Positions 1 to 6,468 of a stretch of DNA of 8,535 bases are shown here, in pieces. The position numbers were made by a program, and so were the translations under genes. Numbering within the stretch: position 1 is the stretch's first letter; each line of letters opens with the position of its first letter. This DNA is from an uncultured beta proteobacterium. GTDB lineage: Bacteria; Pseudomonadota; Gammaproteobacteria; Burkholderiales; Burkholderiaceae_B. The notes under the pieces were generated by a model. It did no database searches. It was not told the DNA's origin and saw nothing but the letters and a program-made list of their open reading frames with translations. The stretch spans positions 1 through 8,535 of the forward strand of contig CAIYCP010000146.1 of the NCBI GenBank assembly GCA_903924715.1. Direction: 5' to 3'.

Positions 1-68
1 CGGCTCAAATCAACATCGCCAATTTCAGCCATGAAATCTGCCTTGACGGGATACAGCGTAATGGCCAT
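1..68 (-). CDS. TauD/TfdA-family dioxygenase, N-terminal fragment (runs off the window)
   Basis: Reading leftward from an ATG at 68-66, the frame stays open to the window edge and encodes 22 complete codons: MAITLYPVKADFMAEIGDVD followed by LS. This resembles the usual N-terminus of Fe(II)/2-oxoglutarate dioxygenases of the TauD/TfdA family, where a short beta strand leads into a G(A/E)(E/I)xGxDLS motif. Family members hydroxylate substrates such as taurine, other sulfonates or aryloxyalkanoates, releasing the product after C-S or C-O cleavage. The start is supported by a GGAG Shine-Dalgarno sequence (plus-strand CTCC at 75-78) six bases upstream. The gene follows bug gene 1 on the same strand with a 54-bp gap, so the two are probably co-transcribed. 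The catalytic HxD...H triad lies outside the window, so the family call rests on the N-terminus alone and the substrate is unknown. Confidence 0.7.
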   Translation of the reverse strand, partial: MAITLYPVKADFMAEIGDVDLS

Positions 69-74
69 GTATTG

Positions 75-78
75 CTCC
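75..78 (-). promoter_or_regulatory. Shine-Dalgarno site of the TauD-like gene
   Basis: GGAG on the minus strand lies six bases before the ATG at 68-66. It fixes the start of the truncated dioxygenase gene, which is otherwise only a 22-codon fragment. Confidence 0.65.
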
Positions 79-122
79 GATAATGATGAAAAAATTAAAG
101 GCTTCGGTTGGCTACTCGGACG

Positions 123-1085
123 TTACTCAGCCACCACTTTAGTCACATCGACAACTTTTTTCCATTTAGCCAAATCCTCTTGAATCGCCGCAGCAAACTC
201 AGTTGGTGTACTCGTCATCATGTCTCCATTCTGCGATTCAGCCCAAGCCTGCAAAAGGGGATCTTTTGTAATTGCAGTCAACTCTTTATTCAACCGCTGA
301 ATAATTGCACCGTCTGTCCCTCTGGGCACCATTACGCCAAACCACGTATAAGTATCGAAACCTTTAATACCGAGTTCAGAAAAAATCGGAAGCTCTGGCA
401 CTTGTTTTGAGCGCGTCGTGCCAGAGATCGCTAACGCGATTAATTTTCCAGCTTTGATATGCTGAATAGCAGTGTCACTAAACATCACCTGAAGCTGACC
501 ACCCAGCAAATCCGCCATGGCGGGCGCCGTACCTTTGTACGGCACATGCGTCATTTGAATATCATGATCAACACTAAAAAGCTCACCCGCCAAATGACTC
601 ACACCCCCGGTACCACTCGAGCCATAATTCAACGTACCAGGCTTTGCCTTGGCTAGTGCGATGAGTTCGGGTACGGTTTTGACAGACAGTGCGGGCGTCA
701 CGACCAACACTGCACGGCTCCCTCCAATCAACGCAACCGGCTCAAGGTCTTTTAACGGATCAAAGGGCAGTGATTTGTAGACTAGCGTATTAATCGTGAC
801 AGTCGCATTGTTCGCAACATAAAGCGTATAACCATCTGGCGCAGACTTTGCCGCCTTGGCCGCACCGATATTTCCACCGCCCCCAGATACATTTTGCACA
901 ATGACCTGTTGATTCAGACGTTCGCCTAACGGCTTGGCAACCGCACGGGCTAAGGCATCTGTGAAGCCGCCCGGCGGATAAGCAACGATCATCTGAATCG
1001 GGCGCTCTGGCCAGGCCGCCTGAACACAACCAGCAAAACAAGCGAAAAGCACCGCCACTAGCCTGATGAATCTATTTTGCATCAT
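123..1085 (-). CDS. Bug/TctC-family tripartite tricarboxylate transporter substrate-binding protein (bug gene 1)
   Basis: This is a periplasmic solute-binding protein of the Bug (TctC) family, which captures small organic acids and delivers them to a TctA/TctB membrane pair. Counted from the start used here it has 320 residues, the normal family size. Residues 1-24 form a signal peptide (short Arg-containing n-region, hydrophobic core, cleavage probably after VQA). The ligand-loop motif AYPPGGFTD is at 35-43, PDGYT at 83-87, the glycine-rich NYGSSGTGG loop at 153-161 and PYKG at 182-185. The frame extends upstream to 1205, but those 40 residues are not signal-like and would overlap the divergent gene, so the Met-Met at 1085-1080 is preferred. 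A weak GAG lies five bases before the second Met. A TauD-like gene follows downstream. No membrane subunits are nearby and the ligand is unknown. An FAGC at 17-20 is a poor lipobox. Confidence 0.93.
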   Translation of the reverse strand: MMQNRFIRLVAVLFACFAGCVQAAWPERPIQMIVAYPPGGFTDALARAVAKPLGERLNQQVIVQNVSGGGGNIGAAKAAKSAPDGYTLYVANNATVTINTLVYKSLPFDPLKDLEPVALIGGSRAVLVVTPALSVKTVPELIALAKAKPGTLNYGSSGTGGVSHLAGELFSVDHDIQMTHVPYKGTAPAMADLLGGQLQVMFSDTAIQHIKAGKLIALAISGTTRSKQVPELPIFSELGIKGFDTYTWFGVMVPRGTDGAIIQRLNKELTAITKDPLLQAWAESQNGDMMTSTPTEFAAAIQEDLAKWKKVVDVTKVVAE

Positions 1086-1111
1086 GTCTCGATTTTGTTT
1101 TAGTTTGGCTT

Positions 1112-1176
1112 TACGATAGACAAGCAATAAACCGCCCTCGTCAGCGCACCAATATGTTGTCAAAAGCGTACCATAA
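1112..1176. promoter_or_regulatory. Shared intergenic block pair, copy 1 (bug1/bug2 divergent region)
   Basis: Block B (1131-1153) reads ACCGCCCTCGTCAGCGCACC then AAT, and matches 19 of 23 bases at 4003-4025. Block A (1162-1175, AAAAGCGTACCATA) is identical over 14 bases to 3978-3991. A degenerate second block A (TACGATAG, 1112-1119) lies left of block B. Read on the minus strand, CTGACGAG followed by TATCGTA about 19 bases later could be the -35/-10 pair for bug gene 1, ending about 27 bases from its start. The spacing and -35 match are imperfect, so a transcription-factor operator is an equally good reading. The repeat itself is directly visible; its role is inference. Confidence 0.5.
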
Positions 1177-1220
1177 GAATTAAGCCCCTCGGCTACTTGA
1201 ATCATTCTCCAAATTGCTCC

Positions 1221-2192
1221 ATGGTGTTTCAGCTCATTAAAGTTCTGAGTGCAGTGATCAGTCTCTGCCTATCGGCACAGGTGCTTGCACAAGACTATCC
1301 AAACAAACCGGTCCGCTGGGTTGTTCCCTATTCTGCGGGCGCTTCAAACGATGTCGTTGCCCGACTACTCGCTCAAAAACTATCTCAAAAGTGGGGGCAG
1401 CCTGTTGTGATTGAAAATCGTGCTGGCGCGGGTGGTGCAATTGGCGCGAGTATGGTTGCCAATGCCCTCCCCGATGGCTATACCTTACTCATGACCAACC
1501 CCGGATCAAATGCGATTCAACACGTTTTAAATCACAACGCGTCTTACTCAAACGAAGACTTCATCCATGTCATCTTGCTCGGTTCGGCGCCGCTCATGCT
1601 CAGCGTTCGACAAGACTTCCCCGCAACAAGCGTCAACGAATTAATCGCGATCGCCAAGGCAACCCCGGGTCTGCTGACGGGCGGATCTTCGGGAGCCGGT
1701 GGTAGCAGTCACTTTGCACTTGAACTTTTTAATTTAAGTGCTGGCGTCGAGATACGACATATCCCCTACAAGGGAGCCGCGCCAGCGGTGTCAGACGTTG
1801 TCGGCAGGCAGATCACATTGATCTTCACGACGCCTGCCTCAATATTTGCATTACTTGAGGCAAACAAGCTCAAGGTGCTGGGCGTGTCCAGCGCAACACG
1901 ACTAGCTGCTTTTCCTAACGTTCCAACGATGATCGAACAAGGTGTGCGCGACTTCAACGACAAGATTTGGTTTGGCGCCTCGGTACCTGCGGCCACGCCA
2001 CCCAACATCGTCATAAAACTGAATCACGATCTGCAAGATATTTTGCAAATGCAAGATATCAAAGAGCGTTTCATTGCCCTGGGCCTTGAGACCGAAGGCG
2101 GCAGCCCTGAGAAATTTACACAGCTGATTCAAGCTGATATCAAGCGACTGCGTCAGTTAGTCAAAACAGCCAATATCAAAACAGACGAGTAG
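1221..2192 (+). CDS. Bug/TctC-family tripartite tricarboxylate transporter substrate-binding protein (bug gene 2)
   Basis: A second periplasmic organic-acid-binding protein of the Bug family, 323 residues from the ATG used here. Residues 1-24 are a signal peptide (one Lys, hydrophobic stretch, cleavage probably after VLAQ or VLA). Conserved positions include PDGYT at 84-88, GGSSGAGGSSH at 154-164 and PYKG at 182-185. The first ligand loop reads PYSAGASND at 36-44 instead of the usual P(F/Y)PPGGxxD, so ligand choice may differ from its neighbours. The frame also opens at a TTG at 1197, but the ATG at 1221 gives a compact signal peptide and avoids overlapping the longer bug1 frame. Neither start has a clear Shine-Dalgarno sequence. 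The gene diverges from bug gene 1 and converges on bug gene 3. It has no co-directional neighbour, so it is probably monocistronic. Confidence 0.92.
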   Translation: MVFQLIKVLSAVISLCLSAQVLAQDYPNKPVRWVVPYSAGASNDVVARLLAQKLSQKWGQPVVIENRAGAGGAIGASMVANALPDGYTLLMTNPGSNAIQHVLNHNASYSNEDFIHVILLGSAPLMLSVRQDFPATSVNELIAIAKATPGLLTGGSSGAGGSSHFALELFNLSAGVEIRHIPYKGAAPAVSDVVGRQITLIFTTPASIFALLEANKLKVLGVSSATRLAAFPNVPTMIEQGVRDFNDKIWFGASVPAATPPNIVIKLNHDLQDILQMQDIKERFIALGLETEGGSPEKFTQLIQADIKRLRQLVKTANIKTDE

Positions 2193-2212
2193 GTACGCGT
2201 CGCCTACCCGTC
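2184..2212. terminator. Inverted repeat at the bug2/bug3 convergent junction, possible bidirectional terminator
   Basis: GACG-A-GTAGG (2184-2193) pairs with CCTAC-C-CGTC (2203-2212) around a 9-base loop, giving nine base pairs interrupted by one A/C mismatch. The left arm covers the bug2 stop codon (TAG, 2190-2192), and the whole structure lies between two convergent genes only 29 bp apart. There is no T tract on the plus side and only a short TGTTTTGAT on the minus side. It is therefore not a textbook intrinsic terminator and may only block or slow polymerase. Confidence 0.42.
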
Positions 2213-2221
2213 ACGCATGAT

Positions 2222-3184
2222 TCACAGCTTGAGGTCAACCTGCAGTGCCAACGCCTTGAATTGTTCAGTGTCTAGACGAATTCGCTCAGCAAACTGCGCC
2301 GGTGTACTTCCAACAGGCTGAAGACTAAAAGCTGCCAGCTCGACTTTACCGGAGTCGCTCTGGACGTACTTTGCCACCTCTTGTTGGATGCGCTCAACAA
2401 TTGCACGAGGCGTTGCCGCCGGTGCCACTAAGCCATACCAAAAAGGGGTATCAAACGCTTGCAAGCCCTTGCCTTTGCCCGCTTGAGCAAACAACGGCAC
2501 GTCTTTAAGTTCTGGTGTCGCAATCGTGACGCCGTAGGCGTTCAATTTCTGCGTATTCACCAACGCAGTTGAGGCACCTGGATTATCAAAGAACACAGAG
2601 GCCCGCCCCGCAATCAAGTCGGGATAGGCCTGCGAAGATCCTTTGTAAGTAATGTGCGCTAACTTAATGCCCGTTAGCGCCTCAAACTGCAAACTCACAA
2701 GATATCCAAGTGTCGAGGCACCCACATTCGCAAAATTTAACTTTCCTGGATTTTGTTTTGCATACTCAATAAACGTTTCAAGATTTTTAGCCGGCAACTC
2801 GGGCGACGCCACAAGCACATAAGCAGTGCTACCGATTTGAGTGATTGGCGCAAAGCTTTGTATCGGGTTATAGGGAAGATCATTTCTCAGTACGACTGCA
2901 GCGGGATGCGTACTCGACGTGGCGATGCCAATCGTGTAGCCGTCGGGCTCACTGATCGCCACTGCATTGGCACCAATTGTGCCGCCGGCACCGGGGCGAT
3001 TTTCAACAACGACAGTCTGCCCCAATCGCGTACTTAACTGGGCTGCAATGGTACGAGCAACAATATCCGTGCCACCCCCAGGCGGAAAGGGGACGATCAG
3101 CTTGATGGATTTTTCAGGCCATGGCGCCGCAACAGAAAACTGACTGTATAAAACTAACGTTAGTGCAAATAACAGCTTGATCAT
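2222..3184 (-). CDS. Bug/TctC-family tripartite tricarboxylate transporter substrate-binding protein (bug gene 3)
   Basis: The third Bug-family binding protein, 320 residues. Residues 1-20 are a signal peptide with cleavage likely after SVAA, before PWPEKSIKLIV. The family loop PFPPGGGTD is at 32-40, ENRPGAGGTIGAN at 61-73, PDGYT at 80-84 and TYKG at 179-182. The second glycine loop is unusual: NFANVGAST at 150-158 replaces the NYGSSGxGG type seen in bug gene 1. The start ATG overlaps the stop of the preceding aldolase-like gene (ATGA, 3184-3181), and a GGAG (plus-strand CTCC, 3193-3196) lies eight bases upstream inside that gene. The two are thus almost certainly co-transcribed and translationally coupled, which suggests that the imported solute, or a product of it, is the substrate of the upstream enzyme. 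No TctA/TctB genes are seen. Confidence 0.94.
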   Translation of the reverse strand: MIKLLFALTLVLYSQFSVAAPWPEKSIKLIVPFPPGGGTDIVARTIAAQLSTRLGQTVVVENRPGAGGTIGANAVAISEPDGYTIGIATSSTHPAAVVLRNDLPYNPIQSFAPITQIGSTAYVLVASPELPAKNLETFIEYAKQNPGKLNFANVGASTLGYLVSLQFEALTGIKLAHITYKGSSQAYPDLIAGRASVFFDNPGASTALVNTQKLNAYGVTIATPELKDVPLFAQAGKGKGLQAFDTPFWYGLVAPAATPRAIVERIQQEVAKYVQSDSGKVELAAFSLQPVGSTPAQFAERIRLDTEQFKALALQVDLKL

Positions 3185-3927
3185 TTTTTAAGCTCCGGAT
3201 ACATCACCGCATCACCGTGGCTTGCCATCCAGCCAACTTCCTCGTCAGAGATGTAGTCAACACCCTGACCGCGCACTGCGGCCAATTGCTCTGCAATAAT
3301 ATTGCGCTTGACCTCTGAGGCAAGAATATTGACCCGTGCATAGCATTCGGACACGTTGCGGCCCAGTACAGTAAAGCCATGTCGTTTCATCACAATCGCA
3401 TTGGTACCAGCAATAAAGTCTTTAATCGGACCAACGTCTTCTTCAACGTTAATATGCGCCGGCAAATACTGAAGTGGTTTTTGCATGAGGTAGGGCAAGG
3501 TCAATCCCGTTGGGCGGATCTTTTCATAACCAGCGGCCAAAAAAGCAATCGTCTCGTCATGATGCAAATGAATCACGCACTGCACATCGGGACGTAATCT
3601 CAATATTTCGCGATTCATCTGATGCCCCACTGTGGTGGCGCGGTCACCAAATAAAATGATTCCGTGGAGGACGTCAGTGATCACTAAATCATCAATCGTC
3701 ATTTCTTCAAGTGACACACCTTGTGCCTTCACAAAGCAAATGCCATCCTGATAATTAGGGTGCGCCACACGCATCACCATATTACCCACGGCGGCCTGAA
3801 CATAGCCCCGAGCAGCCAAACGGTGCGCATACAGCACGTACTGCTGAGCAATCGTCTGATCAAAGATGACAGAGGCGTCTGTCACCTTTTGATTCACTGA
3901 ATAGACCGCGGACTGGACGTCGTTCAT
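3181..3927 (-). CDS. Class II aldolase/adducin-family protein with a substituted catalytic acid
   Basis: A 248-residue cytoplasmic protein of the class II aldolase/adducin fold, whose members perform metal-dependent retro-aldol cleavage, epimerisation or decarboxylation. The GN motif is at 48-49, the paired metal ligands are H120 and H122 (VIHLHH) and the third is H183 (KRHGFTVLG). Compared from memory with E. coli fuculose-1-phosphate aldolase (Glu73, His92, His94, His155), the His-to-His spacings of 2 and 63 are exact. The residue 19 before H120, where Glu73 belongs, is Gly101 (TVGHQMN). Metal binding looks intact but the usual acid/base is missing, so a decarboxylase or other non-aldolase activity is plausible. 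The start is fixed by AGGAGA eight bases upstream. It is the first gene of a two-gene operon with bug gene 3, overlapping it by four bases. Confidence 0.9.
   Translation of the reverse strand: MNDVQSAVYSVNQKVTDASVIFDQTIAQQYVLYAHRLAARGYVQAAVGNMVMRVAHPNYQDGICFVKAQGVSLEEMTIDDLVITDVLHGIILFGDRATTVGHQMNREILRLRPDVQCVIHLHHDETIAFLAAGYEKIRPTGLTLPYLMQKPLQYLPAHINVEEDVGPIKDFIAGTNAIVMKRHGFTVLGRNVSECYARVNILASEVKRNIIAEQLAAVRGQGVDYISDEEVGWMASHGDAVMYPELKK
3193..3196 (-). promoter_or_regulatory. Internal Shine-Dalgarno site for bug gene 3
   Basis: Minus-strand GGAG lies eight bases before the bug3 ATG and inside the last codons of the aldolase-like gene. With the ATGA overlap it suggests coupled or reinitiated translation. 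Confidence 0.6.
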
Positions 3928-3935
3928 CTTCGGTA

Positions 3936-3941
3936 TCTCCT
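3936..3941 (-). promoter_or_regulatory. Strong Shine-Dalgarno site of the aldolase-like gene
   Basis: Minus-strand AGGAGA lies eight bases before the ATG at 3927-3925. It is the strongest ribosome-binding site in the window and sets the start of the aldolase-bug3 operon. Confidence 0.75.
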
Positions 3942-3975
3942 AAAAACACAAGGCCGCACTACGTGAGTCAAATAG

Positions 3976-4025
3976 CAAAAAGCGTACCATAGGCCTGCGT
4001 ACACCGCGCTCGTCAGTGCGCGAAT
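3976..4025. promoter_or_regulatory. Shared intergenic block pair, copy 2 (aldolase/MFS divergent region)
   Basis: Block A (CAAAAAGCGTACCATAGG, 3976-3993) contains the same 14-base core as 1162-1175. Block B (ACCGCGCTCGTCAGTGCGCG then AAT, 4003-4025) matches 1131-1153 at 19 of 23 positions. A second GCGTAC lies at 3997-4002, 15 bases after the first. On the minus strand this reads CTGACGAG, about 18 bases, TATGGTACG, a possible -35/-10 pair about 58 bases before the aldolase-like gene. It lies in the 214-bp gap between that gene and the MFS gene. The rest of the gap (4026-4141) shows no gene and no strong hairpin. A common regulator or duplicated promoter is inference. Confidence 0.5.
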
Positions 4026-4141
4026 CGCGGGCAACCCTTTGCCCTCAGTAGTCTAGTCGTATTGCGCCGCAACAAGTCGATTTAGACCTCTGTATTTTTT
4101 TAGCCGTACACTCTGAACATTGTCTTTATCCCTACAGCCTT

Positions 4142-5317
4142 GTGAAACTCCTCTTACTTGCCCTCGGGGCAATGTTTTTTCAGCAAACCTTTATCGCACT
4201 CGGGCGAGCCTTACCCGCGGTGTTAGCACCAGCCATGATTTCAGATCTCATGCTGGATTCTGCCTGGATCGGGGTCTACTTCTCAATTTCAGCGGTGGCC
4301 TCTCTAGCGACTCAATTAGGCTGTGGCAGTTTCATCATTCGCTACGGTTCTTTAAGAATGAGTCAGGTGGCCTTGGTCATGTTGGCGCTCGGGATGGCGC
4401 TGTCCACAATTGGCACTCCGTTGATGCTGGTGCTCTCTGCGCTCATTGGTGGCGGTGGCGCTGCTGTTTCAACCCCATCTAGCTCGCATTTACTAGGGCG
4501 TGTCTCACCCCCGCGCTATATGCCTTTGGTCTTCTCGCTCAAGCAAACCGCAGTCCCAGCTGGGCTATTACTTGCAGGCTTATTAGGGCCGCAACTCACC
4601 GAGGCGTTTAATTGGCATTACGCCATGCTCTTCGCGGCACTCAGCTGCATCATCTTCACTGTCATGCTGCAACCTTTGCGCAAACTATTCGATCAGGATC
4701 GTGTTCCAACGCGAACGTTTCATTTGTCCGATTTTGGAACGACACTAAAGTCTGTATTAGGAACAAGAGGGTTGCGTAACCTTGCCTATACTTGCTTTGC
4801 GTTTAACGCAGCACAGACAATCTTTACCGTTTATTTTGTCGTGTACCTCACGTCGCTGGGATATACGCTCGTGGCGGCAGGCTTTGTTTTTTCGACTGCA
4901 GTCGCGATTGCCGTTCCCGGTCGTATCGTATGGGGTCTGCTAGGCAGTGGCTACATTCAGCCTCGAATCGTCATGGCGATTCTTGCAATTGGTATGGCCA
5001 TTAGTATGGTGTTGCTCAGCTTGTGCCAGACTGGCTGGCCCACGATTTTGATCGGCATTATTGCCACAATTATTAGTGCGACGGCGCTATCCTGGCACGG
5101 GGTACTGCTCGCCGAAACCGCGAACGCAGCCCCCGAGGGCATGAGGGGCGCTGTCACAGGTGGCGTCTTATCATTTGGACAGTTAGGCGCCCTCACCGCT
5201 CCAACGATCTTTTCAATCTTGCTTGGCCTAAGCAATAGTTACAGCTTAGGCTTTATCGTTTGCGCGATTCCTGCACTACTCGTTGGCATTGCCTTAGTGC
5301 GCCAGCGTACCCGCTAA
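4142..5317 (+). CDS. MFS transporter (12 transmembrane helices)
   Basis: A 391-residue inner-membrane carrier of the major facilitator superfamily. Hydrophobic segments fall near residues 3-20, 40-60, 73-92, 93-112, 128-150, 158-176, 212-232, 240-262, 276-296, 299-320, 338-361 and 367-388. The central loop (about 178-208) is hydrophilic, as in the 6+6 arrangement. RYGSLR at 67-72 is a degenerate form of the loop 2-3 motif A. FSLKQTAVPAGLLLAGLLGP at 131-150 resembles helix 5 of organic-anion or cyanate-type MFS carriers. The start is a GTG. A TAG lies in frame upstream, no ATG lies between, and no Shine-Dalgarno sequence is visible, so initiation may be weak or leaderless. An internal ATG at 4172 would remove most of helix 1. 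It diverges from the aldolase operon and overlaps the epoxide-hydrolase-like gene tail to tail by 24 bp. Substrate unknown. Confidence 0.88.
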   Translation: MKLLLLALGAMFFQQTFIALGRALPAVLAPAMISDLMLDSAWIGVYFSISAVASLATQLGCGSFIIRYGSLRMSQVALVMLALGMALSTIGTPLMLVLSALIGGGGAAVSTPSSSHLLGRVSPPRYMPLVFSLKQTAVPAGLLLAGLLGPQLTEAFNWHYAMLFAALSCIIFTVMLQPLRKLFDQDRVPTRTFHLSDFGTTLKSVLGTRGLRNLAYTCFAFNAAQTIFTVYFVVYLTSLGYTLVAAGFVFSTAVAIAVPGRIVWGLLGSGYIQPRIVMAILAIGMAISMVLLSLCQTGWPTILIGIIATIISATALSWHGVLLAETANAAPEGMRGAVTGGVLSFGQLGALTAPTIFSILLGLSNSYSLGFIVCAIPALLVGIALVRQRTR

Positions 5318-6448
5318 AAATTCAATAAAGATCTTGCTCACTTGTTCGGGCTGCTCTTGTTGCACCCAATGACCTGCGCCCTCGACCAATACGGTACCTT
5401 TGAATTGGGTGGTGAGCGTTTGTTCAAGATATTCAAGACCGCCGGGCGTCTGATAAACACCCCAGTCGCTTTGACCACCAATAAAAAGCGAAGGCACATC
5501 AATGGTGCGTCCAGCAAAAATTCTAAGCTCTTTGTCTAGACCGCCTATGCGATAGCCTTGGAGACCACCTTGAAAACCATGGCGCCCATACTCTTCGCTA
5601 TAGACTTTAAGCTCTTGATCAGGCAACCACTTACACTGCGCAATCTCTTTCTCGGAAGGCATCTCTGGCGCAACCGATTCTGCCATGCCTTTCGCTAAAT
5701 CCATTACATAATAACGAGGCAGCTTCTCCCACTCACTGGCAATCAATGCCGTCAAAGGAAATGGCTTATTGGCGACCCAGTCTGCACTTTTCATATGATA
5801 GTAAGCGCGTAAAAAAGCATGTAGCCCTTGCTTGGCATGCCACATGTTGTCATTGGCCTCTGGCAGCGTGTAGTAGTTCATATAATATTTACGCGGCGGC
5901 TTTAATAACGTCAGGTCTTCATGAATGCGCGATGGCTGCCGACTAGGCGCTGGCACATTCACCGTATTAAAGGGCCATGGCTCGGGCGCACCTCGAAACG
6001 GTGAACTCATCATGATCACCGACTTAAACACATCAGGGCGCGTGAGGGCACACCACCCTGCAAGCGGCGAACCTTGGTCGTGACCGAACACGCCGACCAC
6101 AGACTGATAGCCCAAGGCCGACACCAGCGCAAGCATGTCAGAAATTTTGTTCAGTGTTCCAAACGGCCGCATATCGTCAGAATGCTTCACCTCGGTGCCA
6201 CCGCTTCGCCCATAACCTCTTACGTCTGGGGCGATGACGTGATAACCAGCAGCAGCCAGAGGCGCCATGACCTTACGCCAGCTGTAGGCGAGCTCAGGAA
6301 ATCCGTGCAAAAGCAACACTAATTGGCGTCCTGGGCTCTCAAAGCCCGCTTCAAGCACATGAAAGGTGATTCCGTTGACGTCTTGGATGAATCTAGAGCG
6401 AACACCGGTGGGTAAAACTGAAGGACTTAAAGGCGTTATGACGTTCAT
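5294..6448 (-). CDS. Alpha/beta hydrolase, epoxide hydrolase-like
   Basis: A 384-residue soluble alpha/beta hydrolase. The oxyanion-hole motif HGFPE is at 48-52. The nucleophile elbow GHDQGS is at 122-127 with Asp124 as nucleophile, which separates epoxide hydrolases and haloacid-type dehalogenases from Ser esterases. The acid is probably Asp328 (GGQSDWG) and the base His360 (GAGHWVQQE). Cap-domain tyrosines that could activate an epoxide are present around YYMNYY (188-193) and YSEEYGRHGFQGG (283-295), the latter much like the lid motif of soluble epoxide hydrolases. There is no signal peptide. Length is somewhat above the usual 290-330, mostly from an enlarged cap (about 150-310). No clear Shine-Dalgarno sequence precedes the ATG. 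It diverges from the flavin monooxygenase (99-bp gap), so it may act on an oxygenated product of that enzyme. A dehalogenase activity is the main alternative. Confidence 0.88.
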   Translation of the reverse strand: MNVITPLSPSVLPTGVRSRFIQDVNGITFHVLEAGFESPGRQLVLLLHGFPELAYSWRKVMAPLAAAGYHVIAPDVRGYGRSGGTEVKHSDDMRPFGTLNKISDMLALVSALGYQSVVGVFGHDQGSPLAGWCALTRPDVFKSVIMMSSPFRGAPEPWPFNTVNVPAPSRQPSRIHEDLTLLKPPRKYYMNYYTLPEANDNMWHAKQGLHAFLRAYYHMKSADWVANKPFPLTALIASEWEKLPRYYVMDLAKGMAESVAPEMPSEKEIAQCKWLPDQELKVYSEEYGRHGFQGGLQGYRIGGLDKELRIFAGRTIDVPSLFIGGQSDWGVYQTPGGLEYLEQTLTTQFKGTVLVEGAGHWVQQEQPEQVSKIFIEFLAGTLAH

Positions 6449-6468
6449 TTTTTTAGATCGCTAGAGGA

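Noticed and set aside
790..1041. Minus-strand 83-codon frame inside bug gene 1
   Set aside because: Out-of-frame shadow of a well-supported gene, with low-complexity Cys/Arg/Trp composition.
1086..1205. Upstream 40-codon extension of bug gene 1
   Set aside because: The extension is not signal-like, overlaps the divergent gene start and covers the shared intergenic blocks; the Met-Met at 1085 gives a normal signal peptide and family length.
1197..1220. TTG start for bug gene 2
   Set aside because: No Shine-Dalgarno site, and the ATG at 1221 yields a compact signal peptide.
3925..4070. Short minus-strand frame before the aldolase-like gene reading ALTSAVYAGLWYAF, with a similar ALTRAVY reading in the bug1/bug2 gap
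   Set aside because: No start codon with a ribosome site, and the region 1 counterpart is quickly stopped; the similarity is better explained by conserved DNA blocks than by a peptide.
4120..4482. 120-codon plus-strand frame overlapping the MFS start
   Set aside because: Overlaps the MFS N-terminal helices in another frame and shows no domain features.
5303..5322. AGCG-TACC-CGCT hairpin followed by AAAAA at the MFS stop
   Set aside because: Only four base pairs, and A rather than T follows on the coding strand, so it is not an intrinsic terminator.
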